A DNA stretch of 64,000 bases, taken from 3107 sp965216225. GTDB taxonomy: Bacteria; Pseudomonadota; Alphaproteobacteria; Rhodobacterales; Rhodobacteraceae. The notes beneath the pieces were generated by a model. It saw only the letters and a program-made list of their open reading frames with translations, searched no databases and was not told where the DNA came from. The DNA lies in assembly GCA_965216225.1 (NCBI GenBank), contig CBDCFF010000031.1, positions 1 through 64,000 of the forward strand, read 5' to 3'. This document shows positions 35,132 through 44,250 of the stretch, piece after piece (the first letter of the stretch is position 1; each line of letters starts with the position of its first letter). The position numbers were made by a program, and so were the translations under genes.

Positions 35132-36097
35132 ATGACCCAGCCCCCGGAAACGCCAGTGCCCGAGGGGCAGGTTGCGGATGCCTACAGGGGCAACTGGGTG
35201 GATTATCGCGCCCCGGCCTGGTCGCGGCCCTATCTGCGCCTGTCGCGGGCAGACCGGCCGATCGGCGCCTGGCTGTTGTTCATCCCCTGCCTGTGGGGTG
35301 TGGCGCTGGCCGCGACGGTGGATGGGCCGCGCCCCTTCGGCCTGTGGATCATTGCCGGCTGCGCCATCGGGTCTTTCGTCATGCGCGGCGCGGGATGCAC
35401 CTGGAACGACATCACCGACCGCAGGATTGACGCCGGGGTCGAGCGGACGCGCTCTCGCCCGTTGCCATCCGGTCAGGTTACAGTTATGCAGGCGCTGATC
35501 TGGCTGGCCGCACAGGCGCTGATCGGGTTCGCCATCCTTCTGACCTTCAACAGCGCCACCATATGGCTGGGGGTGATTTCGCTGATCCCCATAGCGATCT
35601 ACCCCTTCGCAAAACGGTTTACCTGGTGGCCACAGGTCTTTCTGGGCATCGCGTTCAACTGGGGCGCGCTTCTGGCCTGGACCGCGCATCGCGGCGCGCT
35701 GGAATGGCCTGCGGTTTTCCTCTACTTGGCCGGGGTGGCCTGGACTGTCTTCTATGACACCATCTATGCCCATCAGGACAAGGAGGACGACGCCCTGATC
35801 GGGGTCAGATCCACGGCCCTTCTTTTTGGCAAGCGGACCCGCCACCGGCTCAGGTGGTTTCTGGCGGCGACCGTGCTGCTGATGGCGCTGGCCGTCATTC
35901 TGGCGCTGGTCGATCGGGCCAGTATCCTGACGCTGGTTCTGGCGCTTGGCGGGCCATGGGCCATGGGCTGGCACATGGTCTGGCAAATGTGCAATCTGAA
36001 GATCGACGATGCGGACAACTGTCTGCGCATGTTCCGCTCCAACCGCGATGCCGGGCTGATTGCCGTGCTGTTTTTCGCCGCCGCCGCGATCATGTGA
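35132..36097 (+). CDS. ubiA: 4-hydroxybenzoate octaprenyltransferase
   Basis: 321 residues from ATG 35132, 12 bp from the divergent rsmE start. UbiA-type membrane prenyltransferase of ubiquinone synthesis. The two Asp-rich motifs are NDITDRRID (first) and YDTIYAHQDKEDD (second), and about eight hydrophobic helices are evident. Acts at the inner membrane, attaching the polyprenyl tail to 4-hydroxybenzoate. A longer open frame upstream overlaps rsmE and is not used. Confidence 0.93.
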   Translation: MTQPPETPVPEGQVADAYRGNWVDYRAPAWSRPYLRLSRADRPIGAWLLFIPCLWGVALAATVDGPRPFGLWIIAGCAIGSFVMRGAGCTWNDITDRRIDAGVERTRSRPLPSGQVTVMQALIWLAAQALIGFAILLTFNSATIWLGVISLIPIAIYPFAKRFTWWPQVFLGIAFNWGALLAWTAHRGALEWPAVFLYLAGVAWTVFYDTIYAHQDKEDDALIGVRSTALLFGKRTRHRLRWFLAATVLLMALAVILALVDRASILTLVLALGGPWAMGWHMVWQMCNLKIDDADNCLRMFRSNRDAGLIAVLFFAAAAIM

Positions 36098-36165
36098 TTG
36101 CACCCCCGCAAGTCCCGGCATAGAAAATTGCCGGACAGTTCAGTTCGTACCGGATGGGGTCAGGT

Positions 36166-38115
36166 ATGCGAATTTCAGCGATGCCGATTGCGGTGCCGGC
36201 GCTCGGGGCGATGCTGGCGCTGATTGCCGCTGTCGTGGCGGTGGACCGGATCGAGGCAGCCTCGCAGCGCGACATTGCCGCGCGCCTGATCGCGGACGAT
36301 CTGGGCTGGGCGTCGGTTTCGACGGACGGCTTGCGGGTCGTCCTGTCCGGCGCCGCACCGACAGAGGCGGAGCGCCTTCGCGCGCTTGGCCTGTCCAGAG
36401 AGGCCGTGGATCCGCGCCGGGTGATCGACGCGATGGATGTGGACGCCGCCGCCGACATCGCAGCACCGGAATTTTTCGCCGAGATTCTGCGCAGCGACAA
36501 CGCCGTCTCGGTGATCGGACTGATCCCTGCGGCCAGTGACAGCGCCACCGACAGCGCCGCGCTGATCGCTGCGCTGGTGGAACTGTCAGGCGAAACGCGC
36601 GTGACCGATTTGCTGGAAACCGCCGCTTTCCCCCCCCCGGATGGCTGGGCGGAATCCATCCGCTACGCCATCGCGGCGCTGGCGGAACTTCCCCGTTCAA
36701 GGATCTCGGTCCAGCCCGGAACGGTTGCCATCACCGCGATCACCGATAGCGCCGAGAGCCGGGCGCGCCTGGAACGGGCGCTGCTTGACGCCGCGCCGCC
36801 GGGACTCGATCTGGTGCTGGACCTGTCGGCGCCGCGCCCGGTGATCGCCCCCTTCGCATTGCGCTATCTGATCAACGATGGGCAGGGCCGGCTGGATGCC
36901 TGCTCTGCCGACAGCGAAGACAGCGGCGACCGCATTCTGCGCGCGGCAGAGGCTGCCGGGCGGGCGGAAAAAGCGGAATGCACCATCGGCCTGGGCCGGC
37001 CTTCACCCGAATGGGGCAAGGCTGCGGCAACCGCCATGGCGGCGCTGGCAGAGATCGGCGACGGCGCGGTGAGCTTCTCGAACGCCGACGTGACCCTGAT
37101 CGCATCCGACAGCACGCCGAAGGCGTTGTTTGAACGGGTGATCGCGAAACTGGAGGCCGATCTGCCCGACGGCTTTTCCCTGCACGCGGTGCTGCCGGAA
37201 ACGATACCGACCGACGGCGCGGGCGCGGGCGCGGGCCGGGGCGCACCGGAGTTCATCGCGACACTCAGTCCCGAAGGGCTGCTCCAACTGCGCGGGCGGG
37301 TGCCGGATGATCTGACCCGCACCGCCGCCGAAAGCTATGCCCACGCCAGATTCGGCATGGATAACGTCCATTCGGCAATACGCCCTGATGACGGTCTTCC
37401 GCCGGGCTGGTCCCTGCGCGTACTGGCCGCCCTGGAAGCGATGAGCCTTCTGAGCCACGGACATGTCGTCGTGCAACCGGAATTTGTCGAACTGCGCGGC
37501 GCCACCGGCAGGGCGGATGCCAGGGCCGAAATTTTCCGCATCCTGTCGGACAGGCTGGGACAGGCCCGGAATTTCACGGTCGAGGTAACGTATGTCGAGC
37601 GGCCCGATCCCCGACCCGATCTTCCGACCCCCGAAGAATGCGTCGCGCGGATCAATGCGATCCTGGCCGGGAACAAGATTGTCTTTGACCCCGGCTCTGC
37701 GGACATCCCGGCCGACGCGGGCGGCACGATGACCGCGCTCGCCGATCAGGTACGGACCTGCGAGCATGTGAAGATGGAGGTCGGCGGCCACACCGACAGC
37801 CAGGGGCGCGAGGCGATGAACCTCGATCTCAGCCAGGCGCGGGCGGATGCGGTCCTGAACGCGCTTCTTGCGCGCCGGGTGCTGACCGCCGGCCTGACGG
37901 CCAGGGGCTATGGCGAAACCCGGCCCATCGCCGACAACGGCGCCGAAGCGGGGCGCGAGGCGAACCGGCGCATCGCCTTTACCCTGATCGGCGATGATGC
38001 CGCCGAAGACGGCCCGGACGGGGCGGACGGGGCGGACGGCCCGGACGGGGCGGACGGGGGTGCCGCGACCGGGGACGCCGCGGATACGGAAGGGATACCG
38101 GATGAACAGAACTGA
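36166..38115 (+). CDS. OmpA-family protein with BON-like repeats
   Basis: 649 residues from the ATG at 36166; 36154 is an alternative. An N-terminal hydrophobic segment (MPIAVPALGAMLALIAAVVA) acts as signal or anchor. Several BON-like or repeated alpha/beta segments fill the middle. The C-terminal OmpA/MotB peptidoglycan-binding domain has VGGHTDSQGREAMNLDLSQA and ends RRIAFTLIG. It probably ties the envelope to peptidoglycan. The tail is a low-complexity D-G-A-D-G-P stretch from a GC-rich tandem repeat (about 38005-38065). Confidence 0.85.
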   Translation: MRISAMPIAVPALGAMLALIAAVVAVDRIEAASQRDIAARLIADDLGWASVSTDGLRVVLSGAAPTEAERLRALGLSREAVDPRRVIDAMDVDAAADIAAPEFFAEILRSDNAVSVIGLIPAASDSATDSAALIAALVELSGETRVTDLLETAAFPPPDGWAESIRYAIAALAELPRSRISVQPGTVAITAITDSAESRARLERALLDAAPPGLDLVLDLSAPRPVIAPFALRYLINDGQGRLDACSADSEDSGDRILRAAEAAGRAEKAECTIGLGRPSPEWGKAAATAMAALAEIGDGAVSFSNADVTLIASDSTPKALFERVIAKLEADLPDGFSLHAVLPETIPTDGAGAGAGRGAPEFIATLSPEGLLQLRGRVPDDLTRTAAESYAHARFGMDNVHSAIRPDDGLPPGWSLRVLAALEAMSLLSHGHVVVQPEFVELRGATGRADARAEIFRILSDRLGQARNFTVEVTYVERPDPRPDLPTPEECVARINAILAGNKIVFDPGSADIPADAGGTMTALADQVRTCEHVKMEVGGHTDSQGREAMNLDLSQARADAVLNALLARRVLTAGLTARGYGETRPIADNGAEAGREANRRIAFTLIGDDAAEDGPDGADGADGPDGADGGAATGDAADTEGIPDEQN

Positions 38116-38428
38116 GTTTGTTCTGACCACCGCGATCGTCCTGTTCATCGCTTTCCTGCTGGGCTGGTTCGCCCATTGGACGATCCATCGCTTCGGGCGC
38201 GTGGGTCGGGGCGATACCGGAGAGCTTGACAGGATGGCGCAGGCCCTGCACGAGGCCGAAGAGGCCCGCGATCAGGCCATCGCCTCTCTGCGGCAGCGTG
38301 AGGCAGAGATGACCAGTCAACGCAACCAGACCGAGGCCGAACTCGCCGCTGCGATGGAAGCCCTGCGCAATGCCAGAGCCGAAGCCGAAGAGCTGCGCGC
38401 CAGTATCGAAACGCAAAATGGCGGCTAG
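38102..38428 (+). CDS. Small membrane-anchored coiled-coil protein
   Basis: 108 residues from ATG 38102, overlapping the OmpA-family gene by 14 nt. One transmembrane segment (EFVLTTAIVLFIAFLLGWFA) is followed by a charged heptad-type helix (MAQALHEAEEARDQAIASLR and onward). The family is conserved next to this OmpA-like gene in Rhodobacterales as far as I recall; function unknown. Its TAG stop coincides with the TA target of the IS630 element that follows. Confidence 0.75.
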   Translation: MNRTEFVLTTAIVLFIAFLLGWFAHWTIHRFGRVGRGDTGELDRMAQALHEAEEARDQAIASLRQREAEMTSQRNQTEAELAAAMEALRNARAEAEELRASIETQNGG

Positions 38429-39473
38429 AGCGGTTCATCATTTGTTTGAATCTCGGGATTCCGTTTTTCGTTGAATTGTGATTCAAACTGCGTGCCGGGA
38501 CTGGAGGCCGGCATGCATGGTAAAACCCTATTCGAATGATCTTCGGGAGCGTGCAGTAGCAGCTGTTGTTTCCGGCGAGACGGCACGTGTTGTGGCTGCC
38601 CGTTTCTCGGTGGCTGTTTCTTCGGTGATCAAGTGGCGCCAGCGATATCGCGAGACTGGCAGCGTGGCGCCTGGCAAGATGGGTGGCCACCGCAGGATTA
38701 TCCTTGAACCCCACCGTGATTTTATCCTGGAGCAGATCAACCGCACGCCGCACCTGACGCTGCATGGTCTGAAAGACATGCTGGCGAAGCGGGGCGTCAA
38801 GGTGTCCCACAATGCGGTCTGGCACTTCATGCGCCGCGAGGGGCTGAGCTTCAAAAAAAAACACTGCTCGCCCTTGAGCGGGCCCGAGCCGATGTGGCCC
38901 GCCGGCGAAAGCGCTGGAAGGGGGTCATGCGTCAACTCGATCCGCGCAAGCTGGTCTTCATTGATGAAACCTGGATCAAGACCAACATGGCTCCGCTGCG
39001 CGGCTGGGGACCAAAAGGCAAACGCCTGCACGGCTTTGCGCCCCATGGCCACTGGAACACCATGACGTTCATTGCTGCCTTGCGCTGCGATCAATTGACG
39101 GCGCCCTGTGTCTTTGACGGCCCGATCAACGGGCAGTCCTTCCGTGCCTATATCGATCAACTGCTTGTCCCTGCACTGAAGCCCGGCGATATCGTCATCA
39201 TGGACAACCTCGGCTGCCATAAATCGAAAGCCGTGCGCGATGCCATCAAGGCGGCAGGCGCGCGGGTGTGGTTCCTGCCACCATACTCGCCAGACCTGAA
39301 CCCGATCGAGCAGACATTCGCCAAGATCAAACACTGGATGCGGATGGCTCGGAAACGAACCAGTGAAGAGGCCTGGCGATACGTTGGACGCCTCGTCGGA
39401 TCAATCACACAACAGGAATGCCAAAACTACCTCGAAAACACAGGCTATGCTTCAGTCAAAATGTGAAGGACTC
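38428..39473 (+). mobile_element. IS630-family element
   Basis: 1,046 bp between TA dinucleotides (38426-38427 and 39474-39475). The ends are imperfect inverted repeats: GAGCGGTTCATCATTTGTTT on the left against GAGTCCTTCACATTTTGACT on the right. A different IS630 from that at 14 kb. The insertion lies exactly at the stop codon of the previous gene and does not change its product. Confidence 0.88.
38517..39466 (+). CDS. IS630-family transposase in two frames
   Basis: orfA from ATG 38517 (MVKPYSNDLRERAVAAVVSG) carries the helix-turn-helix. It runs into a run of nine A at about 38857-38866 (SFKKK), where the frame changes. The catalytic part continues (LVFIDETWIKTNMAPLRGWG; VIMDNLGCHKSKAV; SPDLNPIEQTFAKIK) to the stop at 39466. 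The A-run is the usual place for programmed frameshifting in this family, so the gene may be functional. Confidence 0.88.
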
Positions 39474-39475
39474 TA

Positions 39476-39815
39476 GGGGTATCCTGCGGGTATCCGGCGC
39501 GCATCGCGTCGGACTTTGCCAGAACCGCGCAAGCGTCATGCGATGCCGTCAGGACTTTACCGCGAACGCGCCACGCCAGCGGCATATTTCCCGTGTCATG
39601 TATCCTCTGTCGTCAGGCTGCGGGTATGGGCCTGCGAGATATGCGAGTGCAACCGATGGCGAGTGTTGAAAATGCGCGTTTCTGAAACGGGGCGGGGATG
39701 AGGCATTTCCGAATCCACTGCACGAAAGACCGGTCATCGGGCGCTTTCAACAGGATGGGCCGGGCCTTGCGCGCCGGGCCATCGGCACATCCGGTTCCAG
39801 GCAGAGAGTGACCCC
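39476..39815. other. No recognisable gene
   Basis: 340 bp without a supported reading frame. It presumably holds the promoter of the J-domain gene. No convincing -35/-10 pair was found. Confidence 0.4.
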
Positions 39816-40439
39816 ATGACGCCGATCGAAAAAGTCAACGCCAGGGACGAAGCCCTCCGGCTTCTGGGGCTGAGCGCAATGCCCACCAGGAACGCGCTGC
39901 GTAAAACCCGCCGTCGCCTGATCTTTGAAAAGCACCCGGACCACTGCCCGGACAGCGCCGCCGATCTGGCCCGGATCAATGCCGCCTACGGGTTGTTGCT
40001 GGAATGCTGTCTGCCGGACCCGGTCACGCCCGGAAATGGCGGGATCATGCCGGGGCGGCCGGTCGGGGGCACCCGGCTTGTGGCGTTGCGCGAAGACATG
40101 GAGGCACAGTGCCGCACCCTGCTGAGAGAAGGCAGAAAGGAGGGCGCTGACGATGCCGCTGCGGAGACGCAGGAAGCCGTCGGCATGGATCATGTGCCGC
40201 ACCTGATCCGGCGGCGCGGGCGACGGCTTTCCTATCTGATCCGGACGCCGCTGGAAAAAGGCGAAAACCGTGTGGCGCTGCCTGCGGGGGATCTGGCGGA
40301 TGAGCGTAAACAGCAGCCGCGCCTCTTGTGCTTCATGTCGCGGCAAAGCGGTCGGGCGACCTATGAGTTACCCGAAGAAACCCGTGCCGGCCTGTTTCCC
40401 GGCGCACACAGCGTGCGCATTCATTTCGCGGTGTCCTGA
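39816..40439 (+). CDS. J-domain protein
   Basis: 207 residues. The first 60 form a J-like domain: EALRLLGLSAMPTRNALRKT, then the HPD signature (KHPDHCPD, about 39-46) and LARINAAYGLLL. The rest (60-207) matches nothing I recognise. It probably stimulates a DnaK-type chaperone for a particular client. Single gene; the next gene is convergent. Confidence 0.75.
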   Translation: MTPIEKVNARDEALRLLGLSAMPTRNALRKTRRRLIFEKHPDHCPDSAADLARINAAYGLLLECCLPDPVTPGNGGIMPGRPVGGTRLVALREDMEAQCRTLLREGRKEGADDAAAETQEAVGMDHVPHLIRRRGRRLSYLIRTPLEKGENRVALPAGDLADERKQQPRLLCFMSRQSGRATYELPEETRAGLFPGAHSVRIHFAVS

Positions 40440-40470
40440 CGGAAACGGCAACCGGCCGGATCGCCCGGCG

Positions 40471-41817
40471 TCACCGCAGGCGGCGCAGCACATTCATCGA
40501 GGCATGGCCATCCGGCGTCAGCCTGACCGAGGTCTGATAAGCCCGGATTGCGGCGATGGTGTTGGGGCCGATGATCCCGTCAACGCCACCGGTGTCAAAG
40601 CCTGCGCTGGTCAGGCGGCGCTGCAACTCCTGTTTCTGGCTGAAGCTCAACGGCTCCTGATCGCGCGGCCAGACGGCCTGAACGGGCGGGCCGCCGGCGA
40701 TCCGGTCCGCCAGATGCCCCACCCCGATCACATAGGCATCGGCGGCGTTGTAGCGTTCGATCACATGAAAGTTGCCGAAGATCATGAAGGCCGCGCCTTG
40801 CGCACCGGCAGGCAGCAGGATCGAGGCCCGGCCATGATCGGGCACCGGAGAACCGGTGATGTCGCGCACGCCCAGGCGGGTCCATTCCGTCACCGGTTTC
40901 TTTACCCGTTCGCCCGTCCGGGCATGGTCGAACCCTTGTGGCAAGCGCACCTCCACCCCCCAGGGCTGGCCCCTGGTCCAGCCGGACGAGGCAAGGTAGG
41001 CAGCGGTGGAGGCCAGCGCGTCCGCCGGATTGTCCGACCAGATATCGCGTTTGCCATCGCCGGTGAAATCCTGCCCATGGGCAAGATAGCTGGTGGGAAT
41101 GAACTGCGTATGCCCCATCGCCCCGGCCCATGAGCCGGTCATGTCGTGCGGCGCGACATCGCCCGCCTGCACGATCCGAAGCGCCGCCATCAGTTGCTGT
41201 TCGAAGAACCGCCCGCGCCGCCCGTCATGGGCCAGCGTCGCCAGCGCCTCGATAACCGGGGTCTGGCCGCGCTGTTCGCCATAGGCGCTTTCCAGCCCCC
41301 AGATGGCGGTAACGATTTCCTGCTCGACGCCATGGCGCGCCTCGATCCGGTCCAGCAGGCGGCGGTGTTCGCGCAGCGCCGCGCGGCCATTGCGCACCCT
41401 GGCATCCGACACTGCGCTGTCCAGATAATCCCATATCTGTTTGGTGAATTCGGGCTGGTTGCGATCCTTCCCGATCACCCCGGAATTATAGCGCACACCG
41501 GCGAACGCGCGTTCCAGCACCGCGTTGTCGATCCCCGCAGCGCGGGCGCGATTCTGAAACCCGGCGATCCAGCGCTGGAAACCGGCATCCCCGGCAGGGG
41601 TTCTGACGCGCATGACGGGTGTCCTTTCCGGGCGGAGAACGGGACCAGGGGATTCGGGGATGGTCTGCATGGTGGCCGCCGGTGGCGCGCCGGGCATCGC
41701 GACGGACAGCGCATCGGCAAGCGGACGGGGAACCGGGCGCGGGGAACCGCTCAGGGCCGATACCGGCGATACCGGCAGGCACATGCAAAGCCCCACGATG
41801 ACATGTCGGAAAATCAC
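40471..41817 (-). CDS. Lytic murein transglycosylase (MltB type) with peptidoglycan-binding domain
   Basis: 448 residues with a signal peptide (MIFRHVIVGLCMCLPVSPVS, cleavage near ALS). The SLT/MltB domain has the catalytic glutamate in AIWGLESAYG, then GSWAGAMGHTQFIPTSYL and DIWSDNPADALASTAAYL. The C-terminal PG_binding_1 domain contains DGIIGPNTIAAIRAYQ. It cleaves peptidoglycan strands in the periplasm with formation of anhydro-muropeptides. Confidence 0.93.
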   Translation of the reverse strand: MIFRHVIVGLCMCLPVSPVSALSGSPRPVPRPLADALSVAMPGAPPAATMQTIPESPGPVLRPERTPVMRVRTPAGDAGFQRWIAGFQNRARAAGIDNAVLERAFAGVRYNSGVIGKDRNQPEFTKQIWDYLDSAVSDARVRNGRAALREHRRLLDRIEARHGVEQEIVTAIWGLESAYGEQRGQTPVIEALATLAHDGRRGRFFEQQLMAALRIVQAGDVAPHDMTGSWAGAMGHTQFIPTSYLAHGQDFTGDGKRDIWSDNPADALASTAAYLASSGWTRGQPWGVEVRLPQGFDHARTGERVKKPVTEWTRLGVRDITGSPVPDHGRASILLPAGAQGAAFMIFGNFHVIERYNAADAYVIGVGHLADRIAGGPPVQAVWPRDQEPLSFSQKQELQRRLTSAGFDTGGVDGIIGPNTIAAIRAYQTSVRLTPDGHASMNVLRRLR

Positions 41818-41917
41818 GGTCCTGCACCTGTTATCGTTTTTGCCTCGACCCGAGGATAACGCGGATCAGGGCAAGGGCAAGGCACAATGACGCGACCCCG
41901 TGCGGGATCGGCGGCGT

Positions 41918-44167
41918 TCAGCCGGGGCGCTTGCGGCCAACCTTGCGCCTGGCCCTGCCCCCCGTCGCGGCCTTCCTGCCGCGCGACCGGTTCCCGGTGC
42001 GCCGGCCCGCCCCATGCGGGAGCGGACGGCCATCAAGTTCCAGAAGTTCGGCGATCAGCCCGCCGGTCAGCGGCGCGGCCTCGGCAAGGCGCACGGTCAC
42101 GGTTTGCCCGATGCGGATTTCGACGCCGGAATCCGATCCCGTCAGCGTCTGATCCTGCGGATCGTGGCGGAAATATTCCGCACCCAAAGACCTGATCGGC
42201 ACCAGCGCATCGGCCCCGCTGTCAGCAAGCCGCACGAAAAGACCGAATTTGGCGATGCCCGAAACACGGCCCGTCATCCTGTCCCCCACACGCCCGGCCA
42301 GCCAGGCGGCAAGGTGGCGGTCGGCAGTGTCGCGTTCCGCAGCCATCGAGCGGCGCTCGCTTGCCGATACCCGGACGGCGGTTTCCGGCAGGCGGTCGAT
42401 GTCGTCGGGTGTCAGGCCATCCGCGCCCCAGCCATGGCTGGCGATCAGGGCGCGGTGGACGATCAGGTCGGCATAGCGGCGGATGGGCGAGGTGAAATGG
42501 GCGTATGTGCGCAGCGCAAGCCCGAAATGGCCATGGTTTTCAGGGCTGTAATATGCCTGCGTCATCGACCGCAGCGTGAACATGTTGATCAGTTCCGCAT
42601 GATCGGTGCCGCGCGCGGCCTCCAGCAGGCGGTTCAGATGGCCGGTTTTCAGAACCTGCCCCCTGGCAAGCACAAAGCCGGAGGCCCGCACCACCTTGCG
42701 TAGGGCGTCCAGCTTGTCCGGGCCGGGCTCCTCATGGACGCGGAACAGGAGCGGCCGGCGGCATTTGATGAGTTCCTCCCCCGCTGCGACATTGGCAAGC
42801 ACCATGAATTCCTCGATCAGCCGGTGCGCATCCAGACGGTCGCGGAAATCGACCGAGGCAACGCCGCCGCCGCCATCCAGCACGATCCTGCGTTCGGGCA
42901 GGTCGAGGCCAAGCGGCTGGCGTTCGGCGCGGGCAATCCCTGCCGCCTCATAGGCGGCGTACAGCGGTCGCAGCAGGGGCGCGACCAGCGGCGCGGTTTT
43001 CCCGTTCGCCCGGCCGTCCATGGCGGCCTGCACTTCGTGATAGTTCAGCGAGGCCACGGATTTCATCAGGCCGCGGGTAAAGCGGTGGCCGATCCTGTGG
43101 CCTTGCGCGTTCAGGACCATGCGCACGGCAATACAGGCGCGCGGCACACCTTCATGGAGCGAGCACAGCCCGCCCGACAACCGGTCCGGCAGCATCGGCA
43201 CGACGCGATCCGGGAAATAGGTGGAATTGCCGCGCTGGCGCGCCTCGCGGTCCAGCGCCGATCCGGGCCGCACGTAATGCGCCACATCGGCGATGGCAAC
43301 CCAGACCACATGCCCGCCGGGATTTTCCGGGTCGTCATCCGGGTGGGCATGGCAGGCATCGTCATGGTCGCGCGCATCCGCCGGGTCGATGGTGAAAAGC
43401 GGCAGGTCGCGCAGGTCTTCGCGATTGCCGGAGGGGGCGGGCACGGCCCGGTCGGCCTCGGCCATTGCCTCATCGGGAAAGACATCGGGGATGCCGTGCT
43501 GGTGGATCGCGATCAGAGAGACCGCCCCCGGCCGGGCCGTGTCGCCCAGCCGCCGGACGATCCGGGCGGCGGGCAGACCCATGCGGGGTCCGGCCCCGGC
43601 GCGTTCGGCTTCGACCAGTTCGCCATCCTTCGCCTTCAGCGTGGCCCCGGCGGCGACGGTCCATTCGCGGCCGGATTTCTTGTCGATGGGGACGATCCGC
43701 CCGCCTTCCGCGCCCTTGCGGAAGACGCCCAGAATGCGCGTCGGGCCGGCGCCGATCCTGCGGATCAGGCGGCCCTCGTATTGATGCGGCCCGCCCTTCG
43801 CCCCGGTCAACCGGGCGAGGATGCGCTCGCCCGCACCCGGCGCCGGGCCGGAGTGTCCGGCGATCATCAGGACAGTGGGCGCCTTGCCATCGCCATGCCA
43901 TTCGAGGGGCTGCGCGAAAAGGTCGCCATCCGAATCCGGCGGCAGCACCTGCAACACGCTGACCGACGGCAACCTGTCCGGGTCGCCACCGCTCCGGCGG
44001 CGCGTTTGCAGATGGCCGTCGGCCTCCAGTTCTTTCAGGAGCCGCCCGAGTTCGATCCGCGCCGCGCCTTTGATGTCAAAGGCACGGGCAATGTCGCGCC
44101 CCGAGCTCCGGGCGGGATTGCCGGAAATCCATTGCAGGATTTCGTCCCTGGTGGGGATGCGGCTCAC
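41918..44167 (-). CDS. rnr: Ribonuclease R
   Basis: 749 residues from a GTG start (44165-44167). N-terminal winged helix (IARAFDIKGAARIELGRLLK), cold-shock/OB domains, then the RNB catalytic domain with the metal-binding motif DPADARDHDDACH (261-273). A C-terminal S1 domain and a strongly basic tail (RRTGNRSRGRKAATGGRARR) follow. 3'-5' exoribonuclease that degrades structured RNA. The GTG overlaps the stop of the tiny gene upstream (GTGA). Confidence 0.95.
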   Translation of the reverse strand: MSRIPTRDEILQWISGNPARSSGRDIARAFDIKGAARIELGRLLKELEADGHLQTRRRSGGDPDRLPSVSVLQVLPPDSDGDLFAQPLEWHGDGKAPTVLMIAGHSGPAPGAGERILARLTGAKGGPHQYEGRLIRRIGAGPTRILGVFRKGAEGGRIVPIDKKSGREWTVAAGATLKAKDGELVEAERAGAGPRMGLPAARIVRRLGDTARPGAVSLIAIHQHGIPDVFPDEAMAEADRAVPAPSGNREDLRDLPLFTIDPADARDHDDACHAHPDDDPENPGGHVVWVAIADVAHYVRPGSALDREARQRGNSTYFPDRVVPMLPDRLSGGLCSLHEGVPRACIAVRMVLNAQGHRIGHRFTRGLMKSVASLNYHEVQAAMDGRANGKTAPLVAPLLRPLYAAYEAAGIARAERQPLGLDLPERRIVLDGGGGVASVDFRDRLDAHRLIEEFMVLANVAAGEELIKCRRPLLFRVHEEPGPDKLDALRKVVRASGFVLARGQVLKTGHLNRLLEAARGTDHAELINMFTLRSMTQAYYSPENHGHFGLALRTYAHFTSPIRRYADLIVHRALIASHGWGADGLTPDDIDRLPETAVRVSASERRSMAAERDTADRHLAAWLAGRVGDRMTGRVSGIAKFGLFVRLADSGADALVPIRSLGAEYFRHDPQDQTLTGSDSGVEIRIGQTVTVRLAEAAPLTGGLIAELLELDGRPLPHGAGRRTGNRSRGRKAATGGRARRKVGRKRPG

Positions 44168-44250
44168 CGGGGCGGGTCCATGAAGAACACCGTTTCGCGC
44201 GGCGCATGGCAGGCGACGACGACGCCGGTTTCCCCGCTGCGCCGGATCAT
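44164..44250 (-). CDS. 28-residue ORF between dapE and rnr
   Basis: It encodes MIRRSGETGVVVACHAPRET followed by VFFMDPPR. The ATG (44250-44248) overlaps the dapE stop as ATGA. Its own TGA (44166-44164) overlaps the rnr start as GTGA. This exact double coupling suggests that it is translated, either as a small protein or as a ribosome-relay between the two genes. No family recognised. Confidence 0.5.
   Translation of the reverse strand: MIRRSGETGVVVACHAPRETVFFMDPPR

Noticed and set aside
34589..36121. 510-codon minus-strand frame opposite ubiA
   Set aside because: Only its last part is real (rsmE N-terminus from 35119). The rest is a shadow of ubiA in GC-rich sequence.
38005..38065. GC-rich tandem repeat as an independent repeat element
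   Set aside because: It is the coding sequence of the low-complexity tail of the OmpA-family protein.
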